A DNA stretch of 64,000 nucleotides. It comes from Fibrobacter sp. UWH6. Its GTDB lineage: Bacteria > Fibrobacterota > Fibrobacteria > Fibrobacterales > Fibrobacteraceae. Made by a program: the position numbers and the translations under genes. Below, piece after piece: positions 18,401 through 25,254 of this stretch. The number at the start of each line of letters is the position of its first letter. Positions within the stretch are counted from its first letter, which is position 1. The stretch lies in the NCBI RefSeq assembly GCF_900142465.1, contig NZ_FRAX01000013.1, positions 48,948 to 112,947 of the forward strand, written 5' to 3'. The notes beneath the pieces were generated by a model. It searched no databases. It was given only the letters and a program-made list of their open reading frames with translations, and was not told the DNA's origin.

Positions 18401-20837
18401 GGCAACCTACACCGTGCTTCTGGACCCGCCCACCGTGAAGGCCGTTCTAGCTAGCGGCTACGACATGGTGACCATCAACGACAAGCTCCCCCTGAACGCC
18501 ATCGCCCGCGACGAACTGGGCACCATCGTAAAGATCGAATGGGGTTGCGGCGTCCTTTCCAAGGATAACGACATCGGCCTGAACATCGTCGCCGGCAGCA
18601 ACGGCAGCGCCGAAGCCACCATGCCTTCCACCAAGCAAGACAAGTACTCCTGCATCGTGCAGGTCACCGACGATGACGGAAACACCGCACGCGATACCAT
18701 TCATACCAAGGTCATTACCGCACCGCCCACCATTACCGTCAAGAGCAAGGAAATCATCGTTCGCGAAGGCTTCAACATGGCCCTTAGCGCCGTGGCAACC
18801 GACGATAACGAAGGCGTCGCATCTGACCCGGGCGAAATTTCCAAGCGTGAATGGAGTTGCGGAACTCCCAGCGAAATCGACCGCAACTGGAAGACTGTTA
18901 GCGCCTACGACACCGTATGGAAGGCTCCCGCACCTCAGGTTTCCTACTACTGCGTCGCAAGGGCAACCGACAACGACGGCAACACCGCCACCGACACAGT
19001 CAAGATCCAGTTTACCACAGAACAGCCCCTGATCCAGGTCCAGGATGAAAAGATCTACATCAACGTAGGTGACGCATTCACCCTCTCTGCCACCGTGAAC
19101 GACGTCTGGCAGGGCATCGACTGGTTCTCATGGGAATGTAAGGTCATCGAAACCGGCAAGAGTCTAGAAAAGGGCGGAAAGGCCACCCTGTACGACTACA
19201 ACGCCAACGGCAAGAAGATGACCATCTCCAAGGATTCCAGCTACTCCGAACAGGGCAAGGACATGTACTGTATCGTTAAGGCCCAGGAAACCAGTACCCA
19301 GGCAACCTTCAGCGATACCACCGTGGTTCACATCCTGAAGCAGCATCCCATGGGTGTCATTACCGCTCCCGATACCGCATACCTGTGGAGTGGCGACGCC
19401 AACGTGGATGACGACGCCATGTACTTCTTCGATCCTTCCTGGGGCGGACAGAATTCCAAGCAGGGTGAACTGGGCGACAAGGACAATTACGTCTTCTACT
19501 GGCGCTTTAGCGGTTCCGACAACGGCTACTACCTGGGTAACCCCGACGGCACCCTGGACACCAACATTTCCCAGTTCAACTCCGCCTTCAAGCGCAGAAC
19601 CGCCGTGGGCTCCATGACTATCTATCTGGACTTCCGCGACAGTTCCACGACCACACCGTCCCTTTCCTTCTACAGCCGTCACCGCGCTGAAGAAGCCAAG
19701 CACACCATCTACTTCGAAAAGGCATGGCAGACCCAGGGCAAGGATACCGTCCTCAACAACAACGCCTCCCTGATTGTCGCCCCCGCCTTCGTTATCGTAG
19801 ACGATGTACCTATCGAAGTATACCCGACCAGTGGAAAATCCGTCAAGGCCTCCGTCCTCAGCGGTAACAGCTGGACCAGCGGCGGCACCATCACCCTGAC
19901 CGACTCCATCGTCGATATCAAGGTGACTACCGACGGTACCAGCCTGTATGTGGGCCTCCTGGATGAAAAGGGAACCTTCTTCATCTACTCCAGCGACAAG
20001 ACGGCAAAGAACTTCACTTCTCTGGGAAATATCGCCAGCACCACCAGCCCCCAGTTGCTGTACAACGCCTCCAAGCAACAGCCGGTCGTTCTGTACATCA
20101 ACTCCAGCAAGCTGAACAAGCTGGCCTACTACAGCAGCAGCAAGTGGAGCACAAAGGATATCGCCAGAAAGACCCAGAACAACCAGAATGTCACGTTCCG
20201 CGAAATCAACGGCGTATTCGTGAACGGCAGCCTGGTCGTTACCGCAGTCGACAACACTTCGGACTACACCCTCTACAGTGCCATCTACGATGCGTCCTAC
20301 AACGAAAAGCAGGGAACCTCTTCCGTTGCCAAGAACGTCAGCAAGATGTCGCTGTCTGCCAGCGGTTCCACCTTCTACATGGCATTCGCCAACAGAGACT
20401 ACAACAACTACGGTCCCTACGTGTACAAGGGAACCCTGAACACCAATAGCATCAGCTGGAACAAGTCCGACGTCTTCGGCAAGCCGATTTTCGAAGGCTT
20501 CATCGCCTACCATCTGAGCGTAGTTACCCGAAACAACGACGTCTACCTGGCCATGGACGACCATAAGGCCGACTACTCCCAGGTCCACGTATTCAAGCTG
20601 AAGACCGTCAACGGCAAGCAGGTATGGCACTTCTACGGCGAAAACCAGCTTCCGTACTTCAATGCGGTCTTCCAGAAGAAAAACAATTACTACCTTCGTG
20701 GTTCAAGCCCGCTGCTGGCATTTGACGGTGCAGGAAAGCTGTTCCTGTCGATGCTGGCCCGCGAAAATGGATCTAGCAAACCTAACAAATACAACGGCCC
20801 GCTCGTCATGAAGTATGTGGCCGAAAATTGGGAGTAA
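15486..20837 (+). CDS. Giant Ig-repeat cell-surface lipoprotein
   Basis: A 1783-residue exported protein. The leader is MRKSRYLTLLFGILAIAGL followed by SDC, a lipobox with Asp just before the cysteine, which is unusual. If it is not lipidated, cleavage elsewhere is needed. Residues about 60-390 hold Ig/cadherin-like domains, and about 397-480 a carboxypeptidase regulatory-like domain (ISGQVHYQGRTS..GNYTVNVDPGNYTIL). About 680-1290 hold six tandem Ig/PKD-like repeats, each with a cysteine pair. A beta-rich, possibly propeller-like C-terminal region from about 1440 completes it. A role in adhesion or surface scaffolding is inference. The DUF6941-like gene starts three bases after its stop, so the two form an operon. 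Confidence 0.8.
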   Translation: MRKSRYLTLLFGILAIAGLSDCSREPSVKEDVSLQNNHSRIFAQRESFEDAKAFADSMANTNFNTSDSLADTLTVTVNDTVYLMGILPRNVDKIYRFQWNLTKADGKDTVILGNNATPMAWAYSKPGVYYPLFIAFDGNNSTDTAGTDTKRTYINVIDTKPVLNVPKDTLWTSNKGNIVFPITVSDSFGTIKKIMVDLDASGKEDPKEWKYETRKNNDSLYLTIKNDPKKIDSKGNQKIYVIAIDDDNNETKDSVNLHFNRIPKLEILYPKDGERHDITKPFYFYYEGTDEDNPKDLKYFIYAQNGKNGLPPVKAFDSEDLIAENYMSTKCDFWDQEKERNSITLINNPAKELKGRIYWDMYVTDGYDIVHIESISTGEGTSRPWNFYIGDISSNQGSISGQVHYQGRTSHEGINLELNNGINTFVGVTDTKGNYTVNVDPGNYTILAKSGIGEYTSDSLTKIYVESGAMVTVDSMSLKDTVAPIILVKNYDTLTVRNLRQTVYVRDLGSRVKSVSATHNKQEQTLTCNNTDQGAIYNCEFNLANMEDGLHSFEFTAIDNAGNKRVIKPSFVVDATTLTLDVDGAQKQLISEGKELTFNAKITGAYPAPKSVSWTYIIGKDTVTKTSAVNDDGEAKFVLKYSDITKAEEGVDYIMTVRYTENNVNLSAQVKFGVRGENPAIIFTEPGFTTSVTMHDTIDFKVTAFPGNGSSDLTVSWNCGDSKNLDTKYPCPTASTFTDGQESYNTQGTLAFNKTGSYNVVVTVKDVKNRSVSDTVKVIVIADPPSVKATYSGSDKLKINSSVNVTVDASDKYGYVKQIEWGCSNGTIIFDNKKEFDNTPKSVSDVKITLNMPGSETDKFRCKFKVTDDDDEVGYDSLTFKVLLDPPTVKLSTRQATVKINSVQTINAIANDELGYIAEYSYACSDNLKTVTSNDWEIMSSNKAEVKMPNREGKYYCVVQVKDDDGLTARDTATYTVLLDPPTVKAVLASGYDMVTINDKLPLNAIARDELGTIVKIEWGCGVLSKDNDIGLNIVAGSNGSAEATMPSTKQDKYSCIVQVTDDDGNTARDTIHTKVITAPPTITVKSKEIIVREGFNMALSAVATDDNEGVASDPGEISKREWSCGTPSEIDRNWKTVSAYDTVWKAPAPQVSYYCVARATDNDGNTATDTVKIQFTTEQPLIQVQDEKIYINVGDAFTLSATVNDVWQGIDWFSWECKVIETGKSLEKGGKATLYDYNANGKKMTISKDSSYSEQGKDMYCIVKAQETSTQATFSDTTVVHILKQHPMGVITAPDTAYLWSGDANVDDDAMYFFDPSWGGQNSKQGELGDKDNYVFYWRFSGSDNGYYLGNPDGTLDTNISQFNSAFKRRTAVGSMTIYLDFRDSSTTTPSLSFYSRHRAEEAKHTIYFEKAWQTQGKDTVLNNNASLIVAPAFVIVDDVPIEVYPTSGKSVKASVLSGNSWTSGGTITLTDSIVDIKVTTDGTSLYVGLLDEKGTFFIYSSDKTAKNFTSLGNIASTTSPQLLYNASKQQPVVLYINSSKLNKLAYYSSSKWSTKDIARKTQNNQNVTFREINGVFVNGSLVVTAVDNTSDYTLYSAIYDASYNEKQGTSSVAKNVSKMSLSASGSTFYMAFANRDYNNYGPYVYKGTLNTNSISWNKSDVFGKPIFEGFIAYHLSVVTRNNDVYLAMDDHKADYSQVHVFKLKTVNGKQVWHFYGENQLPYFNAVFQKKNNYYLRGSSPLLAFDGAGKLFLSMLARENGSSKPNKYNGPLVMKYVAENWE
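17520..19345 (+). repeat. Six tandem Ig/PKD-like repeats within the giant lipoprotein
   Basis: Six units of 90-100 codons have boundaries at the motif DPPSVK, DPPTVK, DPPTVK, APPTI and EQPLI. Each unit has an early W-x-C (WNC, WGC, YAC, WGC, WSC, WEC), and from unit two on a late (Y/F)xC followed by TDDDG-like residues. The cysteines would form the usual intradomain disulfide. Confidence 0.75.
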
Positions 20838-20840
20838 ATA

Positions 20841-21287
20841 ATGAATATTGAAGTTGCAGCAATTTGTGACGCCGCTACTGCCAGCGACATGGGTGGCCGT
20901 CTGAACATTCTTGGCGCATTTGACCGCGTTTTTGCCCAGCAGTTCCCCATGCAGATTCCCCAGTGCGCTGTAGCCTTCCGTATCCGCTACCAGCGTGCAG
21001 AAGCCGGCGAACATGAGCTGTCCCTGGTCTTCGAAGACGTATGCGGCAACCCGGTGGTTAACCCCATGCAGTCCAAGATTCCTCTGGCACCGGTAGCACA
21101 GGGTTTCGACACCGCCGCCGTGAACATGGTCCTGAACCTGCAGCGCCTTCCCATTAAGCGCGCCGACAAGTACATCGTACGCCTCTCCGTCGACAACGAA
21201 GAACTGGTCAGCCTGCCCCTCTATGCACTGACCGCTCCCCTGCCGCCGGGCGCACCCGCTGCACAGGGCGAACAGAACCTCAACTAA
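20841..21287 (+). CDS. Small DUF6941-like protein downstream of the giant lipoprotein
   Basis: A 148-residue cytosolic protein with the opening MNIEVAAICDAATASDMGGRLNILGAFDRVF. This arrangement (a domain that starts at the first residue, followed by a beta-sandwich with PQCAVAFRIRY and HELSLVFED) matches small proteins of the DUF6941 type as I remember it. The role is unknown. It starts three bases after the stop of the 1783-residue gene and so is co-transcribed with it. It overlaps the convergent phosphopantetheinyl transferase gene by four bases at the 3' ends. Confidence 0.7.
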   Translation: MNIEVAAICDAATASDMGGRLNILGAFDRVFAQQFPMQIPQCAVAFRIRYQRAEAGEHELSLVFEDVCGNPVVNPMQSKIPLAPVAQGFDTAAVNMVLNLQRLPIKRADKYIVRLSVDNEELVSLPLYALTAPLPPGAPAAQGEQNLN

Positions 21288-21922
21288 TCAAGGTTAGACT
21301 TGCGGGAAACCGCAACACAAAGGGCCGCCGGGAAACCGGCGCCTTTTTTATTTTCTGAAAAACATTGCCCGTCCAGGTCAACAAAATGAACCTGACGCTC
21401 ACCGCCTTCGGGCCCTGCCCACACCGAATCCTCCAGTACAGAGCGACCGATGGCGCCTTCGAAGAATGATCCTCCTACGCACTTGTAGAGGGCCTCTTTC
21501 CGAGACCACAGGCGGTAAAACTCAACCGTCTGCGCTTCTATCCCGCGATTTTCAAGTTCACGGAGTGCGGTAATCTCCTGGGCATTATAAAAACGTTCTG
21601 CCAGGCGCAAATGCTTGGGGGAATGGCGTTCCAGGTCCACCCCCACCAGCAAATCCTTGCCGGTCGCAGGGTCTCCATAGGCCACGACGCAATAGCCCTT
21701 GGAATGGGTCCAGTTCACGTCAAAGTCCAGCTTCGGGAACCGGGGCCTAGGATCTTCCTCGGACTCCTGCAGATCAGAGGCGGCGATGGACTCCCCCGAC
21801 GCCTCCCTTAGAATTCTGAAGATTACCTCCCGATGGGGACCGTCCATGACAAAGCCCGCCAGGTGAACTACACCCAGGGGCGTTTCTACGTCAAGCCGAT
21901 CCAACTCCGGAAATTCAGTCAT
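21284..21922 (-). CDS. 4'-phosphopantetheinyl transferase, Sfp type
   Basis: A 212-residue enzyme that transfers phosphopantetheine from CoA to a serine of carrier proteins. The magnesium motif is VGVDLE (near residue 110), and the second motif is FYRLWSRKEALYKCVGG (near residues 148-164). The NWTHSKG segment is the usual (F/W)N(L/W)(T/S)HS piece. Length fits the Sfp class, which is longer than AcpS. No AcpS is seen in the window, so it may serve the acyl carrier protein encoded at 53333. Start taken as the ATG at 21922. A TTG three codons earlier is also possible. Confidence 0.88.
   Translation of the reverse strand: MTEFPELDRLDVETPLGVVHLAGFVMDGPHREVIFRILREASGESIAASDLQESEEDPRPRFPKLDFDVNWTHSKGYCVVAYGDPATGKDLLVGVDLERHSPKHLRLAERFYNAQEITALRELENRGIEAQTVEFYRLWSRKEALYKCVGGSFFEGAIGRSVLEDSVWAGPEGGERQVHFVDLDGQCFSENKKGAGFPAALCVAVSRKSNLD
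21319..21349 (+). terminator. Terminator inside the 3' end of the convergent PPTase gene
   Basis: Stem CGCCGG-gaaa-CCGGCG extended by AAAGG/CCTTT, followed by seven Ts. It ends the transcript of the lipoprotein operon while lying within the coding sequence of the opposite-strand gene, where it reads as the KKGAGFPAA segment. Confidence 0.8.
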
Positions 21923-21953
21923 CAATGCCAAAGATAATTTCTAGTTTAGGGCC

Positions 21954-22505
21954 ATGAAGTTCCCAACCCGCATTTTTACAGCCATAATTACAGGCGCCAC
22001 TTTCGCCACCACCTTGATGGGGTGCAGCGACATCAACAGCAGTTGGGAAGTCAAGGGCGGCGGCTATTTCAAGTACACTGTCAACGGAGAGGGCCCCTAC
22101 ACCATCGACCTGGATAAAAACGATGTGGAGCCCCCTTACTACGTCAACAACCAGCACCATTATTTCTACTTCCAGACGCAGCTCTCCGCAAGCAGCCGAA
22201 AGGACCAGTTTGCCCTGCTGGTAAACAACCCCTCTACAGGCAAGGACCTGACCCCTGTGGCACGGGCAAGCATCAACGGAAGAATGCAGAATGTCACCTG
22301 GATGAAAGCGGAAGGTTCGTCCCAGTCCCCCATAATTCCCGACAGCAGCTCAATCCATTTCGACGAGATCATCGGAGATTCCCTGTGGACTGCCGACCTG
22401 AACCTGTATTTCAAGGATTGCCGTTCCGGCTCCTGCAAGGACGCCCTGCCACCACTCCACGTGAAGGGCCGCCTGCGTTACTGGGTCCCCGAAGACGAGC
22501 GATAA
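21954..22505 (+). CDS. Small lipoprotein of unknown function
   Basis: A 183-residue lipoprotein with a signal peptide and lipobox LMGC (Cys24). The mature part is a beta-rich single domain with a late cysteine pair (DCRSGSC). It diverges from the PPTase gene with about 30 bases between the starts. No family recognised. It ends about 100 bases before the tRNA-Val gene. Confidence 0.65.
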   Translation: MKFPTRIFTAIITGATFATTLMGCSDINSSWEVKGGGYFKYTVNGEGPYTIDLDKNDVEPPYYVNNQHHYFYFQTQLSASSRKDQFALLVNNPSTGKDLTPVARASINGRMQNVTWMKAEGSSQSPIIPDSSSIHFDEIIGDSLWTADLNLYFKDCRSGSCKDALPPLHVKGRLRYWVPEDER

Positions 22506-22550
22506 ATTCCGGCACAAAGAAACAAACTCAATTTTTTTGCCCAAATCCCC

Positions 22551-22578
22551 TTGACAAATTACAGAAGCTTTCTATATT
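22551..22578 (+). promoter_or_regulatory. Promoter of tRNA-Val
   Basis: A consensus -35 box TTGACA at 22551-22556 and a TATATT -10 box at 22573-22578, with a 16-base spacer, lie about 32 bases before the tRNA. Confidence 0.75.
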
Positions 22579-22609
22579 TGGGCTACCCTAACGGAAGGTA
22601 GAACCAAAT

Positions 22610-22688
<79 letters not shown>

Positions 22689-22691
<3 letters not shown>

Positions 22692-22719
22692 GTTTCGCAA
22701 TGTGCGGAACTCTTTTTTT
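22689..22719 (+). terminator. Element-supplied terminator for tRNA-Val
   Basis: Stem AGAGTTTCGCA / TGCGGAACTCT (one G-T pair) with loop ATG and a run of seven Ts. It begins at the very edge of the attachment repeat, so the stem belongs to the element. The original tRNA terminator is now at 34859-34886. Confidence 0.85.
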
Positions 22720-22774
22720 GTGTTTTTGGGCTAAAAACGGCAATTCATCTTCAAGAGCAGACCTAAATGTGCGG

Positions 22775-22797
22775 AGTGGTCACAAAAATGGTCACAG
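22775..22797 (+). repeat. Left arm-type repeat
   Basis: A 23-bp sequence containing two direct copies of TGGTCACA separated by four As. It is identical and in the same orientation to 34663-34685. It lies 83 bases inside the left attachment repeat. Likely integrase arm-binding site. Confidence 0.65.
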
Positions 22798-22994
22798 TTC
22801 TTGAATCAAAATAGATAAAAAAAACGAGACATTCTCCCATCATTCATTTTTTTTCGTAGATTCGAAATACCCCCCAGCGATTTCTCTCGTTAATCTCATT
22901 AGCAGATGCATTCATATTTCTGCAAAGTTCGTACCCACGATTCGATTTTAACAATTCAGGGCGTCACCGGTTCAAGTACATTCCCCACGGAACA

Positions 22995-23090
22995 TCGCTA
23001 ATGGGCACCGCTACTAGCGAATCCCGTAACCGAAAGTCAATGTAGGGGTTTCGGTTACATCATAAGTTGAGAAAAGGAAATCAACTTATG
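22995..23090 (+). promoter_or_regulatory. Three consecutive perfect inverted repeats before ardC
   Basis: Hairpin 1 has arms TCGCTA/TAGCGA at 22995-23000 and 23015-23020. Hairpin 2 has arms GTAACCGAAA/TTTCGGTTAC at 23026-23035 and 23049-23058. Hairpin 3 has arms CATAAGTTGA/TCAACTTATG at 23061-23070 and 23081-23090. Hairpin 3 places the AAGG ribosome site in its ten-base loop, and its right arm ends exactly with the ardC ATG. This could be a translational switch, a repressor operator or a single-strand promoter. None of these is proven. Confidence 0.75.
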
Positions 23091-23936
23091 AGCGCAATCT
23101 ATCAAACAATCACCGACAGCATCATCAAGCAGCTGGAAGCCGGCGTTGCTCCGTGGAAGCAGCCTTGGTTCAGCAAAGCTACCATCGTAAGCTATGCCAC
23201 CGGTCGCCCGTATAGCCTCCTGAACACATTGCTGCTGGGCCGTAATGGAGAATATGCTACGTGGAATCAGATTATCGCCGCAGGCGGTAAGGTGATGAAA
23301 GGCGCAAAGGGCCACCGCGTTTATTTTTGGAAGCCCGTAGAAAAGATTGAAACGGATGCCGAGGGTAATGAGGTCAAAACTCTACGCCCCATGCTTCGCG
23401 CCTACACCGTCTTCAATATAATGGATTGCGTTGGTATTCTCCCCAAGTGGCAAGTTAAACGGCCCGACACTCCTGAAATCGAACTCGCAGACAATGCAGA
23501 AAAGGTTATCACCTCCTACATTAACCGCACCGGCGTTGCTCTTAGACGGGATGCCATCAACGAGGCTTATTATTCGCCGAAACGCGACCTTGTTGCTGTA
23601 CCCTCCAAGAATGATTTTTCCGATGTTGCGCGCATGTACGGAGTCATCTTCCATGAACTCGTACATAGTACCGGAGCGGAAAATCGCTTGAAACGTTTTG
23701 GCAATGATGCCAGCGAACACATGTTCGGTAGCGATAGCTATAGCCGCGAAGAACTCGTTGCCGAATTAGGCAGCGCTATGGCCCTCGGCTTGCTTGGCAT
23801 CGGAAACAGCGGTTCCCTTAGCCAGAGTAGTGCCTATGTCGCATCTTGGTTGAAGGCGTTAAAGAGCGATAGCGCGCTTATCATTAAGGCCAGCTCATTG
23901 GCAGAAGCCGCGGTTAAATACATCTTCGGAGAATAA
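23088..23936 (+). CDS. ardC: ArdC-type antirestriction protein (ssDNA-binding zincin)
   Basis: A 282-residue two-domain protein. The N-terminal ssDNA-binding domain has IKQLEAGVAPWKQPW, GRPYSLLNTLLL and KGAKGHRVYFWKP (residues 10-90). The C-terminal metallopeptidase-like domain has HELVH (His189, Glu190, His193) followed by SREELVAELGSAM with the third ligand. ArdC proteins protect incoming single-stranded DNA and block type I restriction, and usually sit in the leading region of conjugative elements. The start at 23088 is chosen over a TTG 21 bases upstream because an AAGG site precedes it at proper distance. Finding it beside a complete type I system is notable. Confidence 0.88.
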   Translation: MSAIYQTITDSIIKQLEAGVAPWKQPWFSKATIVSYATGRPYSLLNTLLLGRNGEYATWNQIIAAGGKVMKGAKGHRVYFWKPVEKIETDAEGNEVKTLRPMLRAYTVFNIMDCVGILPKWQVKRPDTPEIELADNAEKVITSYINRTGVALRRDAINEAYYSPKRDLVAVPSKNDFSDVARMYGVIFHELVHSTGAENRLKRFGNDASEHMFGSDSYSREELVAELGSAMALGLLGIGNSGSLSQSSAYVASWLKALKSDSALIIKASSLAEAAVKYIFGE

Positions 23937-23968
23937 GCAAATGGCCGTCGATCGACGGCCATTTGCTT
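23935..23968. repeat. 34-bp perfect palindrome at the ardC stop codon
   Basis: No mismatch and no loop. The centre is CGTCGATCGACG, and the left edge includes the last two bases of the ardC TAA stop. No T-run follows, so it is not a typical terminator. It could form a cruciform or bind a dimeric protein. Confidence 0.85.
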
Positions 23969-23996
23969 CGTTTGCGAACTAACAAAAAAGGAGGGG

Positions 23997-24635
23997 TTAC
24001 CCCTCCTTCTTTTCTATACCTCCCCAAAACCGGTGCAAGTTCCGGTAGAAGGTCATGTTGGTCGTATTCAGGCGCCTTGCAGCTTCGGTGGCGGTGATAT
24101 CGCCCTTTTGCCATAGTTCTACAACGCCATCCCAGCCTGCTGGCTTAGTGGCGTTAGGGCGCCCAAACTTAACACCCTTCGCCTTGGCAGTTGCAATACC
24201 GGCAGCAGCACGCGCCTTGATGTTCAATCTCTCCTTCTCTGCTGTATAGGATAAGATTTGGAGTACAAGGTCTGCAATGAAGCGCCCATCTAGGCTGCCA
24301 GCGCTTTGAGTGGTATCTAAAAGCGGCATATCCAATATGCGGACATTGCATTTAAGAGTTTGGGTAATGAGCAGCCAATTCTCTCGGATTTCGGTATAGT
24401 TGCGGCCCATGCGGTCAAGGGAGACCATAATCAATGTATCGCCTTCGCGCATCATTGGCGCATTCATATCGCTACCGACAAGAGAGCGCCAACCGCGGCG
24501 GTCAAAATCCTTGCCAGACGCCTTATCCGTAATCAGGTTTCGGGGGTCTTCCAGCAACGGCATCAGGGCCGAAAGCTGGCGGTCTAAGTTTTGGTCGGTA
24601 GTACTAACGCGTGCGTAAGCCCATGTAGTTGCCAT
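23997..24635 (-). CDS. Serine recombinase (resolvase/invertase family)
   Basis: A 212-residue small serine recombinase. The catalytic core opens with WAYARVSTTDQNLDRQLSAL (Ser11), and LIMVSLDRMGRNYTEI carries the conserved arginine pair. The C-terminal helix-turn-helix is TEAARRLNTTNMTFYRNLHRFW. Starts at 24635 behind GGGAG. Four earlier codons lack a better site. Such enzymes resolve dimers or invert DNA segments. No inverted pair flanking any gene was seen, so a resolvase role for a circular form of the element is preferred. The 170 bases upstream hold a dyad that may be its site. Confidence 0.88.
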   Translation of the reverse strand: MATTWAYARVSTTDQNLDRQLSALMPLLEDPRNLITDKASGKDFDRRGWRSLVGSDMNAPMMREGDTLIMVSLDRMGRNYTEIRENWLLITQTLKCNVRILDMPLLDTTQSAGSLDGRFIADLVLQILSYTAEKERLNIKARAAAGIATAKAKGVKFGRPNATKPAGWDGVVELWQKGDITATEAARRLNTTNMTFYRNLHRFWGGIEKKEG

Positions 24636-24672
24636 AATGTCTCCCATGAAACAAAAAGGTCTAGTAATTTAT

Positions 24673-24721
24673 GCTACATAACAGAAATGGCGACCGAGGG
24701 TTTTATGTTACACTTTGTAGC
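24673..24721. promoter_or_regulatory. Dyad upstream of the serine recombinase, candidate res site/operator
   Basis: Interrupted inverted repeat GCTACATAACA (24673-24683) against TGTTA..TGTAGC (24706-24721), just before the recombinase start. Serine recombinases usually bind such dyads beside their own gene. Confidence 0.4.
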
Positions 24722-24760
24722 GGGATTCGGGAGTAACAGAAAACTATGCATTGTTGTTAT

Positions 24761-24790
24761 AAAAAACCGCGGGGATTTTCATCCCCACGG
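24761..24790 (-). terminator. Terminator of the RM operon / 88-residue gene
   Basis: On the minus strand the stem CCGTGGGGAT / ATCCCCGCGG with loop GAAA is followed by six Ts. It lies just downstream of the small gene ending at 24808 and separates it from the serine recombinase. Confidence 0.85.
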
Positions 24791-24807
24791 TCATCAGGCA
24801 TTCTTTG

Positions 24808-25074
24808 TCAAGAACCGGTCACGCGTTTACGTAAGCAAATTCGATGGTCGCGTTTCTCCCTTTGGGTCAGGAAAGGCTTCAACATCATTTCACTTCGTAC
24901 CTGCGTCCGTGTTCTATCCATAAGTTTATATAAGTCTTTGATTTTTTTTCCTGAGGCACCATCTTCAATTTCCTCGAGCATCACGACGGCATCGACCAGG
25001 GCGCGATATAGGGCCGGATGGTCGTGCTCATAAATTTTGAGGTAGTCCAAAAAATCACGGGTGTTTTGTTCCAT
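24808..25074 (-). CDS. Small unknown protein downstream of hsdR
   Basis: An 88-residue helical, soluble protein (MEQNTRDFLDYLKIYEHDHPALYRALVDAV..) with a basic C-terminus (TQREKRDHRICLRKRVTGS). It starts at 25074 behind CGGAG. The frame opens 16 codons earlier without a site. It is the last gene before the terminator at 24761, following hsdR by 180 bases. Not recognised. Small genes at this place sometimes encode RM regulators or partner proteins, but nothing here proves it. Confidence 0.6.
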   Translation of the reverse strand: MEQNTRDFLDYLKIYEHDHPALYRALVDAVVMLEEIEDGASGKKIKDLYKLMDRTRTQVRSEMMLKPFLTQREKRDHRICLRKRVTGS

Positions 25075-25254
25075 TAAGAATCTCCGGGGGTGCTTTCTAA
25101 TAATCAGTTTATATACACGCACTTAATGGCGCCTTAGCCCTTCTTAATGCAGCTCAACGCGTCCTAATTACGCACTAGATAAATACCAGGATTGACCTGC
25201 CGTGATTATGCCCTAATGTAAATGATGCGCCCCTCATTAAACAAACTATAGTTG

